64,000 nucleotides of DNA. It comes from Thermus antranikianii DSM 12462. Lineage in GTDB: Bacteria; Deinococcota; Deinococci; Deinococcales; Thermaceae. The stretch is taken from contig NZ_AUIW01000009.1 in NCBI RefSeq assembly GCF_000423905.1, forward strand, positions 36,001 to 100,000. The letters run 5' to 3'. Below the pieces are notes generated by a model that ran no database searches, was not told the DNA's origin, and saw only the letters and a program-made list of their open reading frames with translations. A program made the position numbers and the translations under genes. Positions 8,408-25,173 of the stretch are shown here, piece by piece (the stretch's first letter is position 1; each line of letters starts with the position of its first letter).

Positions 8408-9564
8408 GTACGGAGCTCATCTACGGGGAGACCCTGGACACCAACACGGCGGAGATCGCGAGGAGCCTCGAGGCCTACGCCCTCAAGGTGGAAAGGACCC
8501 TCAGGGTGGTGGACGAGCCCCTCCCCTTGGCCCGGGAGGTGGGCCAGGCCTGGGAGCGGGCGAGGCTTTTGGTGCTTTCCGGGGGCCTAGGCCCCACCCC
8601 CGACGACGTGACCCGGGAGGCGGTGGCCGAGGCCTTGGGGGAGCCCTTGGTGTTGGACGAGGAGATGCTTTCGGAAATTGAGGCTGTCTTCCGGGCCCGG
8701 GGTCGGAGCATGCCCGAGGCCAACCGCAAGCAAGCCTTGAGGATCCCTTCGGCCACCTGGCTTAAAAACCCCAGGGGCACCGCCCCCGGCTGGTGGGTGC
8801 GGAAGGAAGGAAAAGACCTGATCCTCCTGCCCGGGCCTCCTCCTGAGTGGCGGCCCATGTGGGAGGAGGTGTTGCCCAAGTTGAACCTCCCCCGCCGTCC
8901 CTACGCCAAGCGGGTCCTGAAGACCTGGGGCATCGGGGAGTCGGAGATCGTGGAAAGGCTCGGGGAGCTCTTCAAACGGGAGGCGGAGGTGGAGGTGGGC
9001 ACCTATCCCAAGCTTCAGGGGGTGGAGGTGGTGATCCGGGGCCGGGAGGATCTGGTGGCCGACCTTACGGAAAGGATCAGGAAGCGGCTTTTTAAGGAGA
9101 TCTGGGGCGAGGGGGACCTCACCCTGGCCGAGGCGGTGAAGCGCCGCCTGGAGCTGGAAGGGGCCACCCTCTCCACCATGGAGAGCCTCACTGGTGGGCT
9201 TCTGGGAGCGGAGATCACCCGGGTGCCGGGGGCAAGCCGCTTCTATTTGGGGGGCGTGGTATCCTATTCCGTAGGGGCCAAGGCCCGCTTCGGTGTGCCG
9301 GAGGGACTCCTCGCCAAGACGGTTTCCGCCGAAACGGCCAAGGCCATGGCGGAGGCCGCCCGGGTGCTTTTCGGTTCCACCTATGCCCTTTCCACCACGG
9401 GGGTGGCGGGGCCGGACCCCTTGGAGGGCGAGCCTGTGGGCACGGTCTTCGTGGCCCTGGCGGGGCCTAAGGGGACGGAGGTGCGCCGCTACCGCTTCCC
9501 AGGGGACCGCGAGGTGGTGCGGCTCCGAAGCGTTTATGCCGCCTTGGCCTTGCTCCTAACATGA
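8380..9564 (+). CDS. cinA: CinA: competence/damage-inducible protein, MoCF-like plus nicotinamide-nucleotide amidohydrolase domains
   Basis: This 394-residue protein has two domains. The N-terminal MoCF-like domain ([36 protein letters not shown]) occurs in ADP-ribose pyrophosphatases of this family. The C-terminal CinA amidohydrolase domain (about 240-394: [44 protein letters not shown]) is of PncC type and deamidates NMN in pyridine-nucleotide recycling. It overlaps ygfZ by 28 bp and thpR by 4 bp, and lies upstream of recA, a conserved competence/DNA-damage association in several bacteria. Confidence 0.95.
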   Translation: MERAEIIGVGTELIYGETLDTNTAEIARSLEAYALKVERTLRVVDEPLPLAREVGQAWERARLLVLSGGLGPTPDDVTREAVAEALGEPLVLDEEMLSEIEAVFRARGRSMPEANRKQALRIPSATWLKNPRGTAPGWWVRKEGKDLILLPGPPPEWRPMWEEVLPKLNLPRRPYAKRVLKTWGIGESEIVERLGELFKREAEVEVGTYPKLQGVEVVIRGREDLVADLTERIRKRLFKEIWGEGDLTLAEAVKRRLELEGATLSTMESLTGGLLGAEITRVPGASRFYLGGVVSYSVGAKARFGVPEGLLAKTVSAETAKAMAEAARVLFGSTYALSTTGVAGPDPLEGEPVGTVFVALAGPKGTEVRRYRFPGDREVVRLRSVYAALALLLT

Positions 9565-10154
9565 GGCTCTTCTACGCGATCTTTCTTCCTGAAGAGGTGA
9601 AGCGGGTCTTGGTGGAGGCTCAGGAGCGGGTGGCCCGCTACAAGGGGTGGAAGGAGGTGGTGCCCCACCATCTCCACCTTACCCTTCTTTTCCTGGGGGA
9701 AAGGCCGGAGGAGGACCTGGAGGACCTTTTGGCCCTGGGCCACCGGATGGGTCGGCTCCATCCTCCCTTCACCGCTCGCATCCGCGGTACGGGTTACTTC
9801 CCCAACGAGGGCACCCCGAGGGTTTGGTTCGCTAAGGCGGAAGGGGAGGGATTCCTTCCTTTGGCCGAAGGGCTTCGGGAAGGGGTGCGGGAGATCCTGG
9901 GAGAGGAGGCGCTTTTGGCGGGCGGTAACAAGCCCTTCAAACCCCACATCACCCTGGCCCGGCGCAAGGCCCCTGCTCCCCGGGTACCCCCGGTGGTCTT
10001 CGGCGTGGAGTGGCCGGTGAAGGAGTTCGCCCTGGTACGCTCGGAGCTTAAGCCCAAGGGGCCCGTCTATACCATTTTGGGAAAGTTCCCTTTGCGAGGT
10101 GACCATGGACGAGAACAAGAGGAAAGCGCTAGAAAACGCTCTCAAGACCATTGA
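9561..10154 (+). CDS. thpR: RNA 2',3'-cyclic 3'-phosphodiesterase ThpR (2'-5' RNA ligase family)
   Basis: This 197-residue member of the 2H phosphoesterase family shows both catalytic HxT motifs: [10 protein letters not shown] near residue 35 and KPHITLARR near residue 131. It opens 2',3'-cyclic phosphates at RNA ends and can reverse 2'-5' ligation in vitro. The ATG overlaps the cinA stop by 4 bp. The 3' end runs 50 nt into recA in another frame, so recA translation is probably coupled to it. Confidence 0.93.
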   Translation: MRLFYAIFLPEEVKRVLVEAQERVARYKGWKEVVPHHLHLTLLFLGERPEEDLEDLLALGHRMGRLHPPFTARIRGTGYFPNEGTPRVWFAKAEGEGFLPLAEGLREGVREILGEEALLAGGNKPFKPHITLARRKAPAPRVPPVVFGVEWPVKEFALVRSELKPKGPVYTILGKFPLRGDHGREQEESARKRSQDH

Positions 10155-11127
10155 GAGGGAGTTCGGCAAGGGTGCGGTCATGCGCCTGGGGGAGATGCCT
10201 AAGCTCCAGGTGGATGTGATCCCCACGGGCTCCTTGGGCCTGGACCTGGCCTTGGGAATCGGGGGTATTCCCCGGGGAAGGGTGATCGAGATCTACGGCC
10301 CTGAGTCCGGGGGGAAGACCACTTTGGCCCTCACCATCATCGCCCAGGCCCAGAAGCAGGGGGGTGTGGCGGCCTTCGTGGACGCGGAGCACGCCCTGGA
10401 CCCCCTTTACGCCCAGAAACTGGGGGTCAAGGTGGAGGACCTCCTGGTTTCCCAGCCCGACACCGGGGAGCAGGCCCTGGAGATCGTGGAGCTTCTGGCC
10501 CGCTCGGGGGCGGTGGATGTCATCGTGGTGGACTCGGTGGCCGCCTTGGTGCCCAAGGCGGAGATCGAGGGGGAAATGGGGGATCAGCACGTGGGTTTGC
10601 AGGCCAGGCTCATGAGCCAGGCCCTGCGCAAGCTCACCGCGGTCCTTTCCAAGAGCAACACCGCCGCCATCTTCATCAACCAGGTGCGGGAGAAGGTGGG
10701 GGTGATGTACGGCAACCCCGAGACCACCCCCGGCGGCCGGGCCCTTAAGTTCTACTCCAGCGTGCGCCTGGATGTGCGCAAAAGCGGCCAGCCCATCAAG
10801 GTGGGGAACGAGGCGGTGGGGATCAAGGTCAAGGTGAAGGTGGTGAAGAACAAGCTGGCCCCACCCTTCCGCGAAGCGGAGCTGGAGATCTACTTCGGCA
10901 GGGGCCTTGACCCGGTCATGGACCTGGTGAACGTGGCCGTGGCGGCCAACGTGATCGAGAAGGCGGGAAGCTGGTTCTCCTACGGGGAGATCCGCCTGGG
11001 CCAGGGGAAGGAGAAGGCGGCGGACTACCTCCGGGAGCGGCCTGAGCTTCTGGAGGAGATCCGGGCCAAGGTGCTGGAGAGAGCTCACGAGGTGGTGCTC
11101 GTAGGGAGCGAGGAAGGGGAGGAGTAG
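10105..11127 (+). CDS. recA: Recombinase RecA
   Basis: This 340-residue protein is canonical RecA: Walker [10 protein letters not shown], the DNA-binding loops, [26 protein letters not shown], and the acidic C-terminus. The start is ATG 10105 ([13 protein letters not shown]), which matches known Thermus RecA N-termini; a GTG two codons earlier is also in frame. It forms the nucleoprotein filament for homologous recombination and natural transformation. It lies within the 3' part of thpR and is followed directly by rny (TAG then ATG with no gap). I see no LexA-type operator in front of it. Confidence 0.98.
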   Translation: MDENKRKALENALKTIEREFGKGAVMRLGEMPKLQVDVIPTGSLGLDLALGIGGIPRGRVIEIYGPESGGKTTLALTIIAQAQKQGGVAAFVDAEHALDPLYAQKLGVKVEDLLVSQPDTGEQALEIVELLARSGAVDVIVVDSVAALVPKAEIEGEMGDQHVGLQARLMSQALRKLTAVLSKSNTAAIFINQVREKVGVMYGNPETTPGGRALKFYSSVRLDVRKSGQPIKVGNEAVGIKVKVKVVKNKLAPPFREAELEIYFGRGLDPVMDLVNVAVAANVIEKAGSWFSYGEIRLGQGKEKAADYLRERPELLEEIRAKVLERAHEVVLVGSEEGEE

Positions 11128-12855
11128 ATGACCCTGACCCTTTTGGACCTGGGGCTTCTCCTCCTGGTCTTGCTCCTTTCGGGGGCTTTGCTCCTTAGGC
11201 GCAGAGGGGAGGACCGAACCGGGGAAGCCAAACGGCTCCTGGATGCGGCCAAGGGGGAGGCAAGGGAGGTCCTCGAGGCGGCTCGCAGGGAAGCGAGGGA
11301 GATCCTCGAGGCTGCCCGGGCCGAGGCCAGAGCCCTGCGCCAGGAGGCCGAGGAGCGGGCCAAGGCCTTGCGGCAGGAGGTGGAGGCGGAGCTTAAGCGC
11401 CGGTCGGAGGCCTTGGAGGCCGAGGCTAAAAAGCGCTTGCAAGAGGCGGAAGAGCGCCTAAGGAGCGAGCGGGAGGAGCTTAAGGCTGAGCGGGAGAGGC
11501 TTAAGGTCTTGCAGGAGGAGCTTAAGGCGGAGAGGGAGCGCCTTAAGGGGGAACGGGAGGAACTGCGGCGGGAGGCCGAAAGGCTTTCCAAGAGGGGCGA
11601 GGCCTTGGATGCCCGGGCTCTCAAGCTGGATGCCCTAGAGGAGGCCCTTTCCAAGCGGGAGGAGGCGCTTAAGGCCCAGGAGGCCCTTCTGCAGGAGAAG
11701 GAACGCGAGGTGGAACGGAGGCTTCACGAGGTGGCGGGCCTCTCCCCGGAGGAAGCCCGGCGCCTCATTTTGGAGAAGCTGGACCGCGAGCTGGAGGAGG
11801 AGAAGGCCCAGAGGGTGCGGGCGGCCTTGGAGAGGGCGCGCCTCGAGGCCCGCAAGGAAGCCCAGAAGATCCTGGCCCAGGCCATGCAGCGCCAGGCCTC
11901 GGAAACCGCCGCCCAGCTGGCGGTTTCCGTGGTGCCCATTCCCTCCGATGCCATGAAGGGCAGGATCATCGGACGGGAGGGGCGGAATATCCGCACCTTT
12001 GAGGCCTTGACGGGGGTGGACCTCATCATCGACGACACCCCGGAGGCGGTGCTCCTTTCCTCCTTCAACCCCATCCGCCGGGAAATCGCCCGCATGGCCC
12101 TGGAGGAACTCCTCAAGGATGGGCGTATCCATCCAAGCCGGATCGAGGAGGTGGTGGAGAAGGCCAAGCAGGAGATGAAAACCTTCATCTACGAACGGGG
12201 CGAGGAAGCTGCCCTCGAGGCTGGGGTGGTGGGGTTAAAGCCTGGCCTCATCCAGCTTCTCGGCCGGCTCCACTTCCGCTCCAGCTACGGGCAGAACGTC
12301 CTCAAGCACTCGGTGCAGGTGGCCCACCTCTCTGGGATCATGGCCGCGGAGCTGGGCCTGGATGCCGCCTTGGCCCGGCGGGCGGGGCTCCTTCACGACA
12401 TCGGCAAGAGCGTGGACCGGGAGGTGGAGGGAAGCCATGTGGAGATCGGCATCGCCCTGGCCCGCCGCTTCGGGGAACCCGCGGAGGTCATAGACGGCAT
12501 CGCCCACCACCACGACCCGGAGAACGCGGAGACCGTGTATGCGGTTTTGGTGGCGGCCGCCGACGCCCTTTCCGCCGCCCGGCCCGGGGCCAGGCGGGAG
12601 AGCCTGGAGGAGTACCTGCAGCGCCTCGAGGCCCTGGAGCGCATCGCCCTTTCCTTCCCCGGGGTGGAAACCGCCTTTGCCGTGCAGGCGGGGAGGGAGG
12701 TGAGGGTCATCGTCAAGCCCGACAAGATCACGGACGCCAAGGCAACCCTTCTGGCCCGGGAAATCGCTAACCGCATCGAGCGGGAGATGAACTATCCGGG
12801 CCAGGTGCAGGTGACCGTGGTGCGGGAGACCCGGGCGGTGGAGTACGCTAAGTGA
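11128..12855 (+). CDS. rny: Ribonuclease Y
   Basis: This 575-residue protein has a single N-terminal membrane anchor (LLDLGLLLLVLLLSGALLL), a long charged coiled coil (about residues 30-255), a KH domain (VPIPSDAMKGRIIGREGRNIRTFEALTGVDLIIDDTP) and an HD domain with the metal-binding HDIGK at about residue 423. RNase Y is the membrane-bound endonuclease that starts mRNA decay in many bacteria. It begins on the base after the recA stop codon. The overlapping recA-rny arrangement suggests one transcript. Confidence 0.96.
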   Translation: MTLTLLDLGLLLLVLLLSGALLLRRRGEDRTGEAKRLLDAAKGEAREVLEAARREAREILEAARAEARALRQEAEERAKALRQEVEAELKRRSEALEAEAKKRLQEAEERLRSEREELKAERERLKVLQEELKAERERLKGEREELRREAERLSKRGEALDARALKLDALEEALSKREEALKAQEALLQEKEREVERRLHEVAGLSPEEARRLILEKLDRELEEEKAQRVRAALERARLEARKEAQKILAQAMQRQASETAAQLAVSVVPIPSDAMKGRIIGREGRNIRTFEALTGVDLIIDDTPEAVLLSSFNPIRREIARMALEELLKDGRIHPSRIEEVVEKAKQEMKTFIYERGEEAALEAGVVGLKPGLIQLLGRLHFRSSYGQNVLKHSVQVAHLSGIMAAELGLDAALARRAGLLHDIGKSVDREVEGSHVEIGIALARRFGEPAEVIDGIAHHHDPENAETVYAVLVAAADALSAARPGARRESLEEYLQRLEALERIALSFPGVETAFAVQAGREVRVIVKPDKITDAKATLLAREIANRIEREMNYPGQVQVTVVRETRAVEYAK

Positions 12856-12856
12856 C

Positions 12857-13075
12857 ATGGACTGGCGTGAGCGCATCACCGTGGACCCGGAGGTCATGGG
12901 GGGGCGGCCCTGCATCCGGGGTATGCGCTTTCCTGTGGCCACGCTCCTGCAACTCCTAAAGCACCAGACGCCCGAGGAAATACTTCAGGAGTTTCCTTAC
13001 CTGGAACGGGAGGACCTGGAAGCCGCTTTGGATTTCGCCGCTTATCTCGCTGAGGGGCGAGAGGTGGTCCTTTGA
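12857..13075 (+). CDS. DUF433 antitoxin (VapB-like)
   Basis: This 72-residue protein has the DUF433 pattern: an N-terminal WRERITVDPEVMGGRPCIRGMRFPV, a helix-turn-helix-like middle, and a C-terminal (D/E)LEAALDFAAYL. DUF433 proteins are usually the antitoxin and DNA-binding half of pairs with PIN-like DUF5615 proteins. The ATG is 1 nt after rny. The stop overlaps the toxin start by 4 nt (TTGA), so toxin synthesis depends on reading through the antitoxin. Confidence 0.85.
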   Translation: MDWRERITVDPEVMGGRPCIRGMRFPVATLLQLLKHQTPEEILQEFPYLEREDLEAALDFAAYLAEGREVVL

Positions 13076-13434
13076 AAGTGGTGGTGGATGTGTGCTTGAG
13101 CCCTAGGTGGGTTCCTTACCTAAGGAAGAAGGGTCTGGAGGCCTTTCACTGGAGTGAGCTGGGTGATTTACGAGCAAAGGATCAGGAGATCCTTGCCTAC
13201 CGCAAAAGGAACGGGTATGTCCTCCTCACCCAGGACCTGGATTTTGCCGCCTTGCTTTTTTCGGGTGGCGAGGTTCCGGCAAGGGTGGTGCTCCTCCGGG
13301 TTTCGGACCTGCGGGTAGAGGTAGCCGGGCCCAGGGTTGCCGCGGTGCTGGCGGGTGTGGAGGAGTACTTGAAGAAGGGAGGAGTGGCGGTGGTAGAGGA
13401 CCACAGGGTCCGCTACCGGGTTCTTCCTGAGTAG
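13072..13434 (+). CDS. DUF5615 PIN-like toxin
   Basis: This 120-residue PIN-like protein has the DUF5615 features: VVVDVCLSPRWVPYL with an early Asp, KDQEILAYRKRNGYVLLTQDLDFA with the acidic cluster, and a conserved VVLLRV strand. Such proteins are predicted RNases neutralised by the DUF433 partner upstream. The start is TTG at 13072. Lower codon bias than rny and mreB suggests a mobile toxin-antitoxin unit between two core operons. The PIN acidic residues look intact. Confidence 0.82.
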   Translation: MKVVVDVCLSPRWVPYLRKKGLEAFHWSELGDLRAKDQEILAYRKRNGYVLLTQDLDFAALLFSGGEVPARVVLLRVSDLRVEVAGPRVAAVLAGVEEYLKKGGVAVVEDHRVRYRVLPE

Positions 13435-13446
13435 AATGGGGCGATT

Positions 13447-14478
13447 ATGCTGAGGGGCGAGGACATCGGGATTGACCTGGGGACGGCAAGCGTTCTCATT
13501 TACGTGCGGGGGAAAGGGATCGTCTTGCGCGAACCCTCCGTGATCGCGGTGGTCCAGGGGAAGCGGGAAGTGAAGGCGGTGGGGGCCGAGGCCTACCGCA
13601 TGCTGGGGCGCACCCCGGGAAACATCGTGGCGGTACGGCCCCTTAAGGATGGGGTTATCGCCGACTATGCCTTAACGGAGCGCATGCTCCTCCTCTTTCT
13701 GCAGAAGGTGCTCTCCCCCATGAGCCGCTTCTTCCGGCCGCGGGTCATGGTGGGGGTGCCCTCCGGGGTCACGGACGTGGAGCGGCGGGCGGTGGTGCAG
13801 GCGGTGTCCGCCATGGCCCACAAGGTCTACCTCATCGAGGAACCCCTGGCGGCGGCCATCGGGGCGGGGATCAACGTGGCCGAGCCCACGGGCAGCATGG
13901 TGGTGGACATCGGGGGAGGCTCCACGGACATCGCCGTCATCTCCCTGGGGGGCATCGTGCGCTCCGAGAGCCTTAGGATCGCTGGCAACGAGATGGATCA
14001 GGCCATCATCCGTTACGTGCGGCAAAAGTACAACCTCCTCATCGGGGAGCGCACCGCCGAGGAGCTCAAGATCCAGCTGGGGCGGGCTAAGATCCTTCCC
14101 GGGGAGGAGAAGGAGGTGGCCGAGGTGCGGGGCCGGGACCTCATCACCGGCCTTCCCCGCACGGCGGAGATCCCCGCCGAGGACGTGGCCGAGGCCTTGA
14201 AGGAGCCGTTGGACAAGATCTTCCAGGGGGTGAAGGCGGTTTTGGAAACCACGCCCCCCGAGCTGGCCTCGGATATTTACGAGAGGGGCATTCTTCTAAC
14301 CGGCGGCGGGGCCCTTCTAAAGAACCTGGATGTGGCCTTGCAGGAGGCCACGGGGGTGCCCGTGGTGGTGGCGGAAAACCCCATTGAGGCGGTGGCCTTG
14401 GGCACGGGTAAGGCCTTGGAGATGCTCCACGTGCTGGAGGACACCATCCTGTCTTCGGACGATGTGCTGAAGAGGTGA
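13447..14478 (+). CDS. mreB: Rod-shape-determining protein MreB
   Basis: This 343-residue actin-like ATPase has the phosphate-binding loops: IGIDLGTASVLIYV at the N-terminus, VVDIGGGSTDIAVISLGG in the middle, and GILLTGGGALLKNLD near the end. MreB polymers under the inner membrane direct lateral wall synthesis and rod shape. A TAGAAT hexamer lies 9 nt before the ATG, so a near-leaderless transcript is possible. fabZ follows 3 nt after the stop. mreC/mreD are not adjacent. Confidence 0.96.
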   Translation: MLRGEDIGIDLGTASVLIYVRGKGIVLREPSVIAVVQGKREVKAVGAEAYRMLGRTPGNIVAVRPLKDGVIADYALTERMLLLFLQKVLSPMSRFFRPRVMVGVPSGVTDVERRAVVQAVSAMAHKVYLIEEPLAAAIGAGINVAEPTGSMVVDIGGGSTDIAVISLGGIVRSESLRIAGNEMDQAIIRYVRQKYNLLIGERTAEELKIQLGRAKILPGEEKEVAEVRGRDLITGLPRTAEIPAEDVAEALKEPLDKIFQGVKAVLETTPPELASDIYERGILLTGGGALLKNLDVALQEATGVPVVVAENPIEAVALGTGKALEMLHVLEDTILSSDDVLKR

Positions 14479-14481
14479 GCT

Positions 14482-14913
14482 GTGGAGATCGGGGAGATCC
14501 TTGCCCTCCTGCCCCATCGCTACCCTTTTTTGCTCATCGACCGGGTCCTTCACGCCGACGAGAAGACCTTCCGGGCCCTGAAGAACGTGACCTTTAACGA
14601 ACCCCACTTCCAGGGGCATTTTCCCGGCTACCCCATCATGCCGGGGGTGTTGATCCTCGAGGCCATGGCCCAGGCGGCGGTGGGCACCATCGCCAAGCAG
14701 CCGGGTTTCAAGCCCGGAGGCCTAGTCTTTTTGGTGGGGGTGGAGGAGGCCCGCTTCAAAAAGCCCGTGGTGCCGGGGGATACCCTGATCCTGGAGGGGG
14801 AGCTCCTCCTCTTCCGCCGGGGCCTGGGCAAGGTGGCGGTTAGGGCCTTGGTGGAGGGGGAGGAAAGGGCCAGCGCCCGTTTAAGCTTCGTGGTCCGGGA
14901 GGGTGCGGAGTAG
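14482..14913 (+). CDS. fabZ: 3-hydroxyacyl-[ACP] dehydratase FabZ
   Basis: This 143-residue hot-dog-fold enzyme has [14 protein letters not shown] and the catalytic [21 protein letters not shown] block (His and Glu). It dehydrates beta-hydroxyacyl-ACP in type II fatty acid synthesis. The start is GTG at 14482 with AGGTGA upstream inside the end of mreB. The 3' end overlaps the convergent hepT-like gene by 33 bp. Confidence 0.96.
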   Translation: MEIGEILALLPHRYPFLLIDRVLHADEKTFRALKNVTFNEPHFQGHFPGYPIMPGVLILEAMAQAAVGTIAKQPGFKPGGLVFLVGVEEARFKKPVVPGDTLILEGELLLFRRGLGKVAVRALVEGEERASARLSFVVREGAE

Positions 14914-15303
14914 GGTGGCGCTGAACCCCAGGAAGTCGGGAAGCCGTTCCTCCAGGATTTGGCGCAGGATGGGGAGGGAAAGGGCTTGGTAGTCATGCAC
15001 CGCCACATTGGGAAAGCCCACCATGGCCTGCATCCGCTGGGAGAGGCTTGGGGAGATCAGCCCGGCTTTTTCCAACAAAACAAAGGCTTCCCGTGAGGTT
15101 TGGGGTAAACCCAGGCGCCTAAGCCGCACCACATGCATGGCCATGTCTATGGCGGCTTCGCAGGCTCGGAGCAAGTTGAGAACGATGGCGTCCTGACGGG
15201 AGTAGTTGGTTTCCAGCTCCCTTTCATGCCCGCGGTATTCCTCCTCGATGCGCCTTAAGCAACGCTCGATGGTGGCGGCCTTTTGTAGGAGGACCTCATC
15301 CAT
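14881..15303 (-). CDS. HepT-like (DUF86) toxin with altered catalytic motif
   Basis: This 140-residue all-helical HEPN protein has [14 protein letters not shown] and a [10 protein letters not shown] segment near residue 96. HepT RNases carry R-x4-H-x-Y; here H103 and Y105 are present but the arginine position is Pro98. The upstream nucleotidyltransferase overlaps it by 8 bp, the standard MntA-HepT layout. In that system MntA adds AMP to the tyrosine of the motif, and that tyrosine is kept. I start at ATG 15303 because the upstream extension is antisense to mntA. RNase activity may be reduced. Confidence 0.85.
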   Translation of the reverse strand: MDEVLLQKAATIERCLRRIEEEYRGHERELETNYSRQDAIVLNLLRACEAAIDMAMHVVRLRRLGLPQTSREAFVLLEKAGLISPSLSQRMQAMVGFPNVAVHDYQALSLPILRQILEERLPDFLGFSATLLRTLPDHEA

Positions 15304-15688
15304 AGACTTTTCCCCGTCTCTGAATATCCCGGAGGATTTCCGCTCTTTCCTCGTTGAGGCGGGCGTAGGCCTTAAGGGCGAGGTCCAGGAAGCGGTCCGC
15401 CTCGAGGCTCTTTCGATACAGGGGTTCGCCAAAAGCGGCCACCTGCGCCTGTAGGGGAAGGGAGGCCTGGCGAAGGTCTATCAGGTCCACTTCCCGCCCT
15501 ACAAGAAGGCTCAAGGGGGCACGCAGGGCAAAGAGGTGCTCCGGAGGGTAAGGCTTGGGGCCCAGGATGGCCAGATCCAGGTCGCTTTCTGGGGTCAAAA
15601 GGCCTTGGGCTCCGGAGCCAAAGAGGTAGACCCCGAGGGGATCCAGCTCTTCCACCAGAAGGCGGATGGCTTCTTTAAGCCTTTCCAC
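15296..15688 (-). CDS. MntA-type minimal nucleotidyltransferase antitoxin
   Basis: This protein has about 130 residues from GTG 15688, with the polymerase-beta-like motif GS-x10-DLD (GSGAQG...ESDLDLAIL), all three residues needed for AMP transfer. MntA proteins inactivate the partner HepT by adding AMP groups. An upstream in-frame ATG at 15727 would add 13 residues and overlap the start of the divergent S4 gene. The GTG is preferred because TACCCT and AAGGGAA lie immediately before it and family members start close to this point. Confidence 0.84.
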   Translation of the reverse strand: MERLKEAIRLLVEELDPLGVYLFGSGAQGLLTPESDLDLAILGPKPYPPEHLFALRAPLSLLVGREVDLIDLRQASLPLQAQVAAFGEPLYRKSLEADRFLDLALKAYARLNEERAEILRDIQRRGKVYG

Positions 15689-15725
15689 TTCCCTTAGGGT
15701 ATCATCTTTCCTTGTGGCGGACCTC

Positions 15726-16352
15726 ATGGCCTACCTGAAGCGGGCCCGGGGGGGACGGGTGGTGGAAACGGGCTTCCTGGACCCGGAGGAGCAGGCCCTT
15801 CTGGAGGAAAAGGCCCGGGGGGAGGGACTTAAGGTGGCCTTTTTCGGGGGGTTCCCCCTGGCGGAGAGGAGGCTTGCGGTGCTTTATCCCCCGGAGGTCC
15901 CCTCCGTTCACGACCCGGTGGAGGTGGTCTTCCTGGAGAAGGAGCCCCCGGATCTGGGGGAGGCCATGGGGGACTTGGAGGCCTTTGGGGAGGGTTACCT
16001 GGTGGCGGTGTCCGCCAAGGGAAGGAGGGCCTTGGAGGAGGCGGGCTACACCCTTTTCCCACCCCCGGAGGGGGCCTTAAGGGCCACCAGCGAACGGGTG
16101 CGGACCCTGGTGGTGCCCTCTTTGCGGGTGGATGCCGTGGGGGCTAAGGGCTTCGGGGTCTCCCGCAGCTACTTCGTCCAGGGGGTGAGGGCGGGGAAGG
16201 TGCGGCTTAGGGGCAAGGTGGCCTCCCCCAAGGAGGAGATGGCCCCCGGGGACACCCTTTTGGCGGAGGGCTTGGGGAGCCTGAGGCTCTTGGAGGTACT
16301 TGGCGAAACCAGGCGGGGAAACTATAAAATCAAGGTGGAGGTGGAACGGTAG
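15726..16352 (+). CDS. S4-domain RNA-binding protein, YlmH-like
   Basis: This 208-residue protein ends with an S4 RNA-binding domain (about residues 130-190: LRVDAVGAKGFGVSRSYFVQGVRAGKVRLRGK..). The N-terminal part resembles YlmH-type proteins, which bind RNA and act in cell division or rescue of stalled 50S subunits. The ATG at 15726 is used. An in-frame GTG at 15714 lies 8 nt after a TATCAT box (15700-15705) and could be a near-leaderless start. It is monocistronic, upstream of the rpoBC promoter. Confidence 0.78.
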   Translation: MAYLKRARGGRVVETGFLDPEEQALLEEKARGEGLKVAFFGGFPLAERRLAVLYPPEVPSVHDPVEVVFLEKEPPDLGEAMGDLEAFGEGYLVAVSAKGRRALEEAGYTLFPPPEGALRATSERVRTLVVPSLRVDAVGAKGFGVSRSYFVQGVRAGKVRLRGKVASPKEEMAPGDTLLAEGLGSLRLLEVLGETRRGNYKIKVEVER

Positions 16353-16378
16353 GGGCAAAAGGCAAGGGTCGGGTAGGC

Positions 16379-16406
16379 TTGACGGTTTAGGGGATTGCCC
16401 TATAAA
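16379..16406 (+). promoter_or_regulatory. Probable rpoBC promoter
   Basis: TTGACG (16379-16384), a 16-nt spacer and TATAAA (16401-16406) form a strong sigma-A type promoter. The predicted start near 16413 leaves a leader of about 125 nt before rpoB. Confidence 0.75.
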
Positions 16407-16412
16407 CTAAGG

Positions 16413-16536
16413 TTTGTGCTCTTTGGTTGGGCCAAGGGAGCACGGTAAGAGCCAGCCGCCGCGGGGCGCCAGGTCCCGCGGAAGAACCCTGTTAGCTTAC
16501 CTCGGGCGGCCCGCTTTCCCATCCTTGAGGTGACGC
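16413..16536 (+). promoter_or_regulatory. Structured 5' leader of rpoB
   Basis: The leader has a perfect 7-bp inverted repeat, CCGCGGG (16459-16465) and CCCGCGG (16475-16481), around a 9-nt loop. Further GC-rich blocks lie up to the ribosome site GAGGTGA at 16528-16534. There is no T-tract, so it is not an intrinsic terminator. Possible roles are mRNA stability or autogenous translation control; nothing in the sequence settles which. Confidence 0.5.
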
Positions 16537-19896
<3,360 letters not shown>

Positions 19897-19937
19897 GCCG
19901 CACCGCAGAAGCGGAATTGCTCTTAAGTGGAGGAGGA

Positions 19938-24515
<4,578 letters not shown>

Positions 24516-24520
24516 GGCCA

Positions 24521-24547
24521 CCCCACCCTGGCTTTGCCAGGGTGGGG
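24521..24547 (+). terminator. rpoBC terminator hairpin
   Basis: CCCCACCCTGGC and GCCAGGGTGGGG form a perfect 12-bp stem around a TTT loop, 5 nt after the rpoC stop. The U-tract is nearly absent (GGCTCCT follows), so release may need another factor, but a stem this stable at this position is most simply the operon end. Confidence 0.75.
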
Positions 24548-24594
24548 GCTCCTAAGCGCCGCCCCCAGAAGGGCTTTTGCGCCATAATGGGCCC

Positions 24595-25173
24595 ATGCTG
24601 GCGCGGATCTACACCGCCTTTCGCCAGGTGGGGGAGGATCTCTTCCACCAAAGGCTCATCTCCGCCACCGCGGGCAACTTTTCCGTGCGCACCAAGGAGG
24701 GCTTCCTCATCACCAAAAGTGGGGCGCAGAAGGCCCGCCTCACCCCGGAGGACCTGGTGGAGGTGCCCCTCGAGGGCCCCTTTCCGGAAGGGGCCAGCGT
24801 GGAGAGCGTGATCCACCGGGAGGTGTACCGGGCGACCCCGGCCCGGGCCATCGTCCACGCCCATCCCCGGGTGGCGGTGGCCCTTTCCTTGCATTTGGAC
24901 CGGATTGTTCCCCTGGACCTCGAGGGCCAGTACTACCTGAAGGAGGTTCCCGTGCTTGCCCCCAAGACCACAAGCGCCACCCTGGAGGCTGCTCTGGCCG
25001 TGGCGGAGGGCCTTAAGGGGCACCGGGCCTGCCTTTTAAGGGGCCACGGGGCCTTTGCCATAGGGCTTAAGGAGAGGCCGGAGGAAGCCCTTCTGGAGGC
25101 CTATAGCCTCCTCACCACCTTGGAGGAGAGCGCGGAGATCCTCTTGTACCACCGCCTTTGGGGGAAGGGATGA
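24595..25173 (+). CDS. Class II aldolase/adducin family protein
   Basis: This 192-residue protein has the zinc-site pattern of class II aldolases: HAHPRVAVAL near residue 86, a further His in GHGAFAIG near residue 149, and the phosphate-binding TAGNFSVR near the N-terminus. Fuculose- and rhamnulose-phosphate aldolases and 5-methylthioribulose-1-phosphate dehydratase share this fold; the substrate is not determined. The ATG at 24595 follows a CATAAT box by 6 nt, so a leaderless mRNA is likely. Its stop overlaps the next gene (ATGA). Confidence 0.8.
   Translation: MLARIYTAFRQVGEDLFHQRLISATAGNFSVRTKEGFLITKSGAQKARLTPEDLVEVPLEGPFPEGASVESVIHREVYRATPARAIVHAHPRVAVALSLHLDRIVPLDLEGQYYLKEVPVLAPKTTSATLEAALAVAEGLKGHRACLLRGHGAFAIGLKERPEEALLEAYSLLTTLEESAEILLYHRLWGKG

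Noticed and set aside
10129..11442. 437-codon open frame antisense to recA/rny
   Set aside because: Same cause: third-position GC bias keeps antisense frames open. The translation is Leu/Gly/His-rich without domains.
24521..24547. Small RNA gene after rpoC
   Set aside because: The perfect 12-bp stem directly after the stop codon is most simply the terminator. No promoter is seen between it and rpoC.
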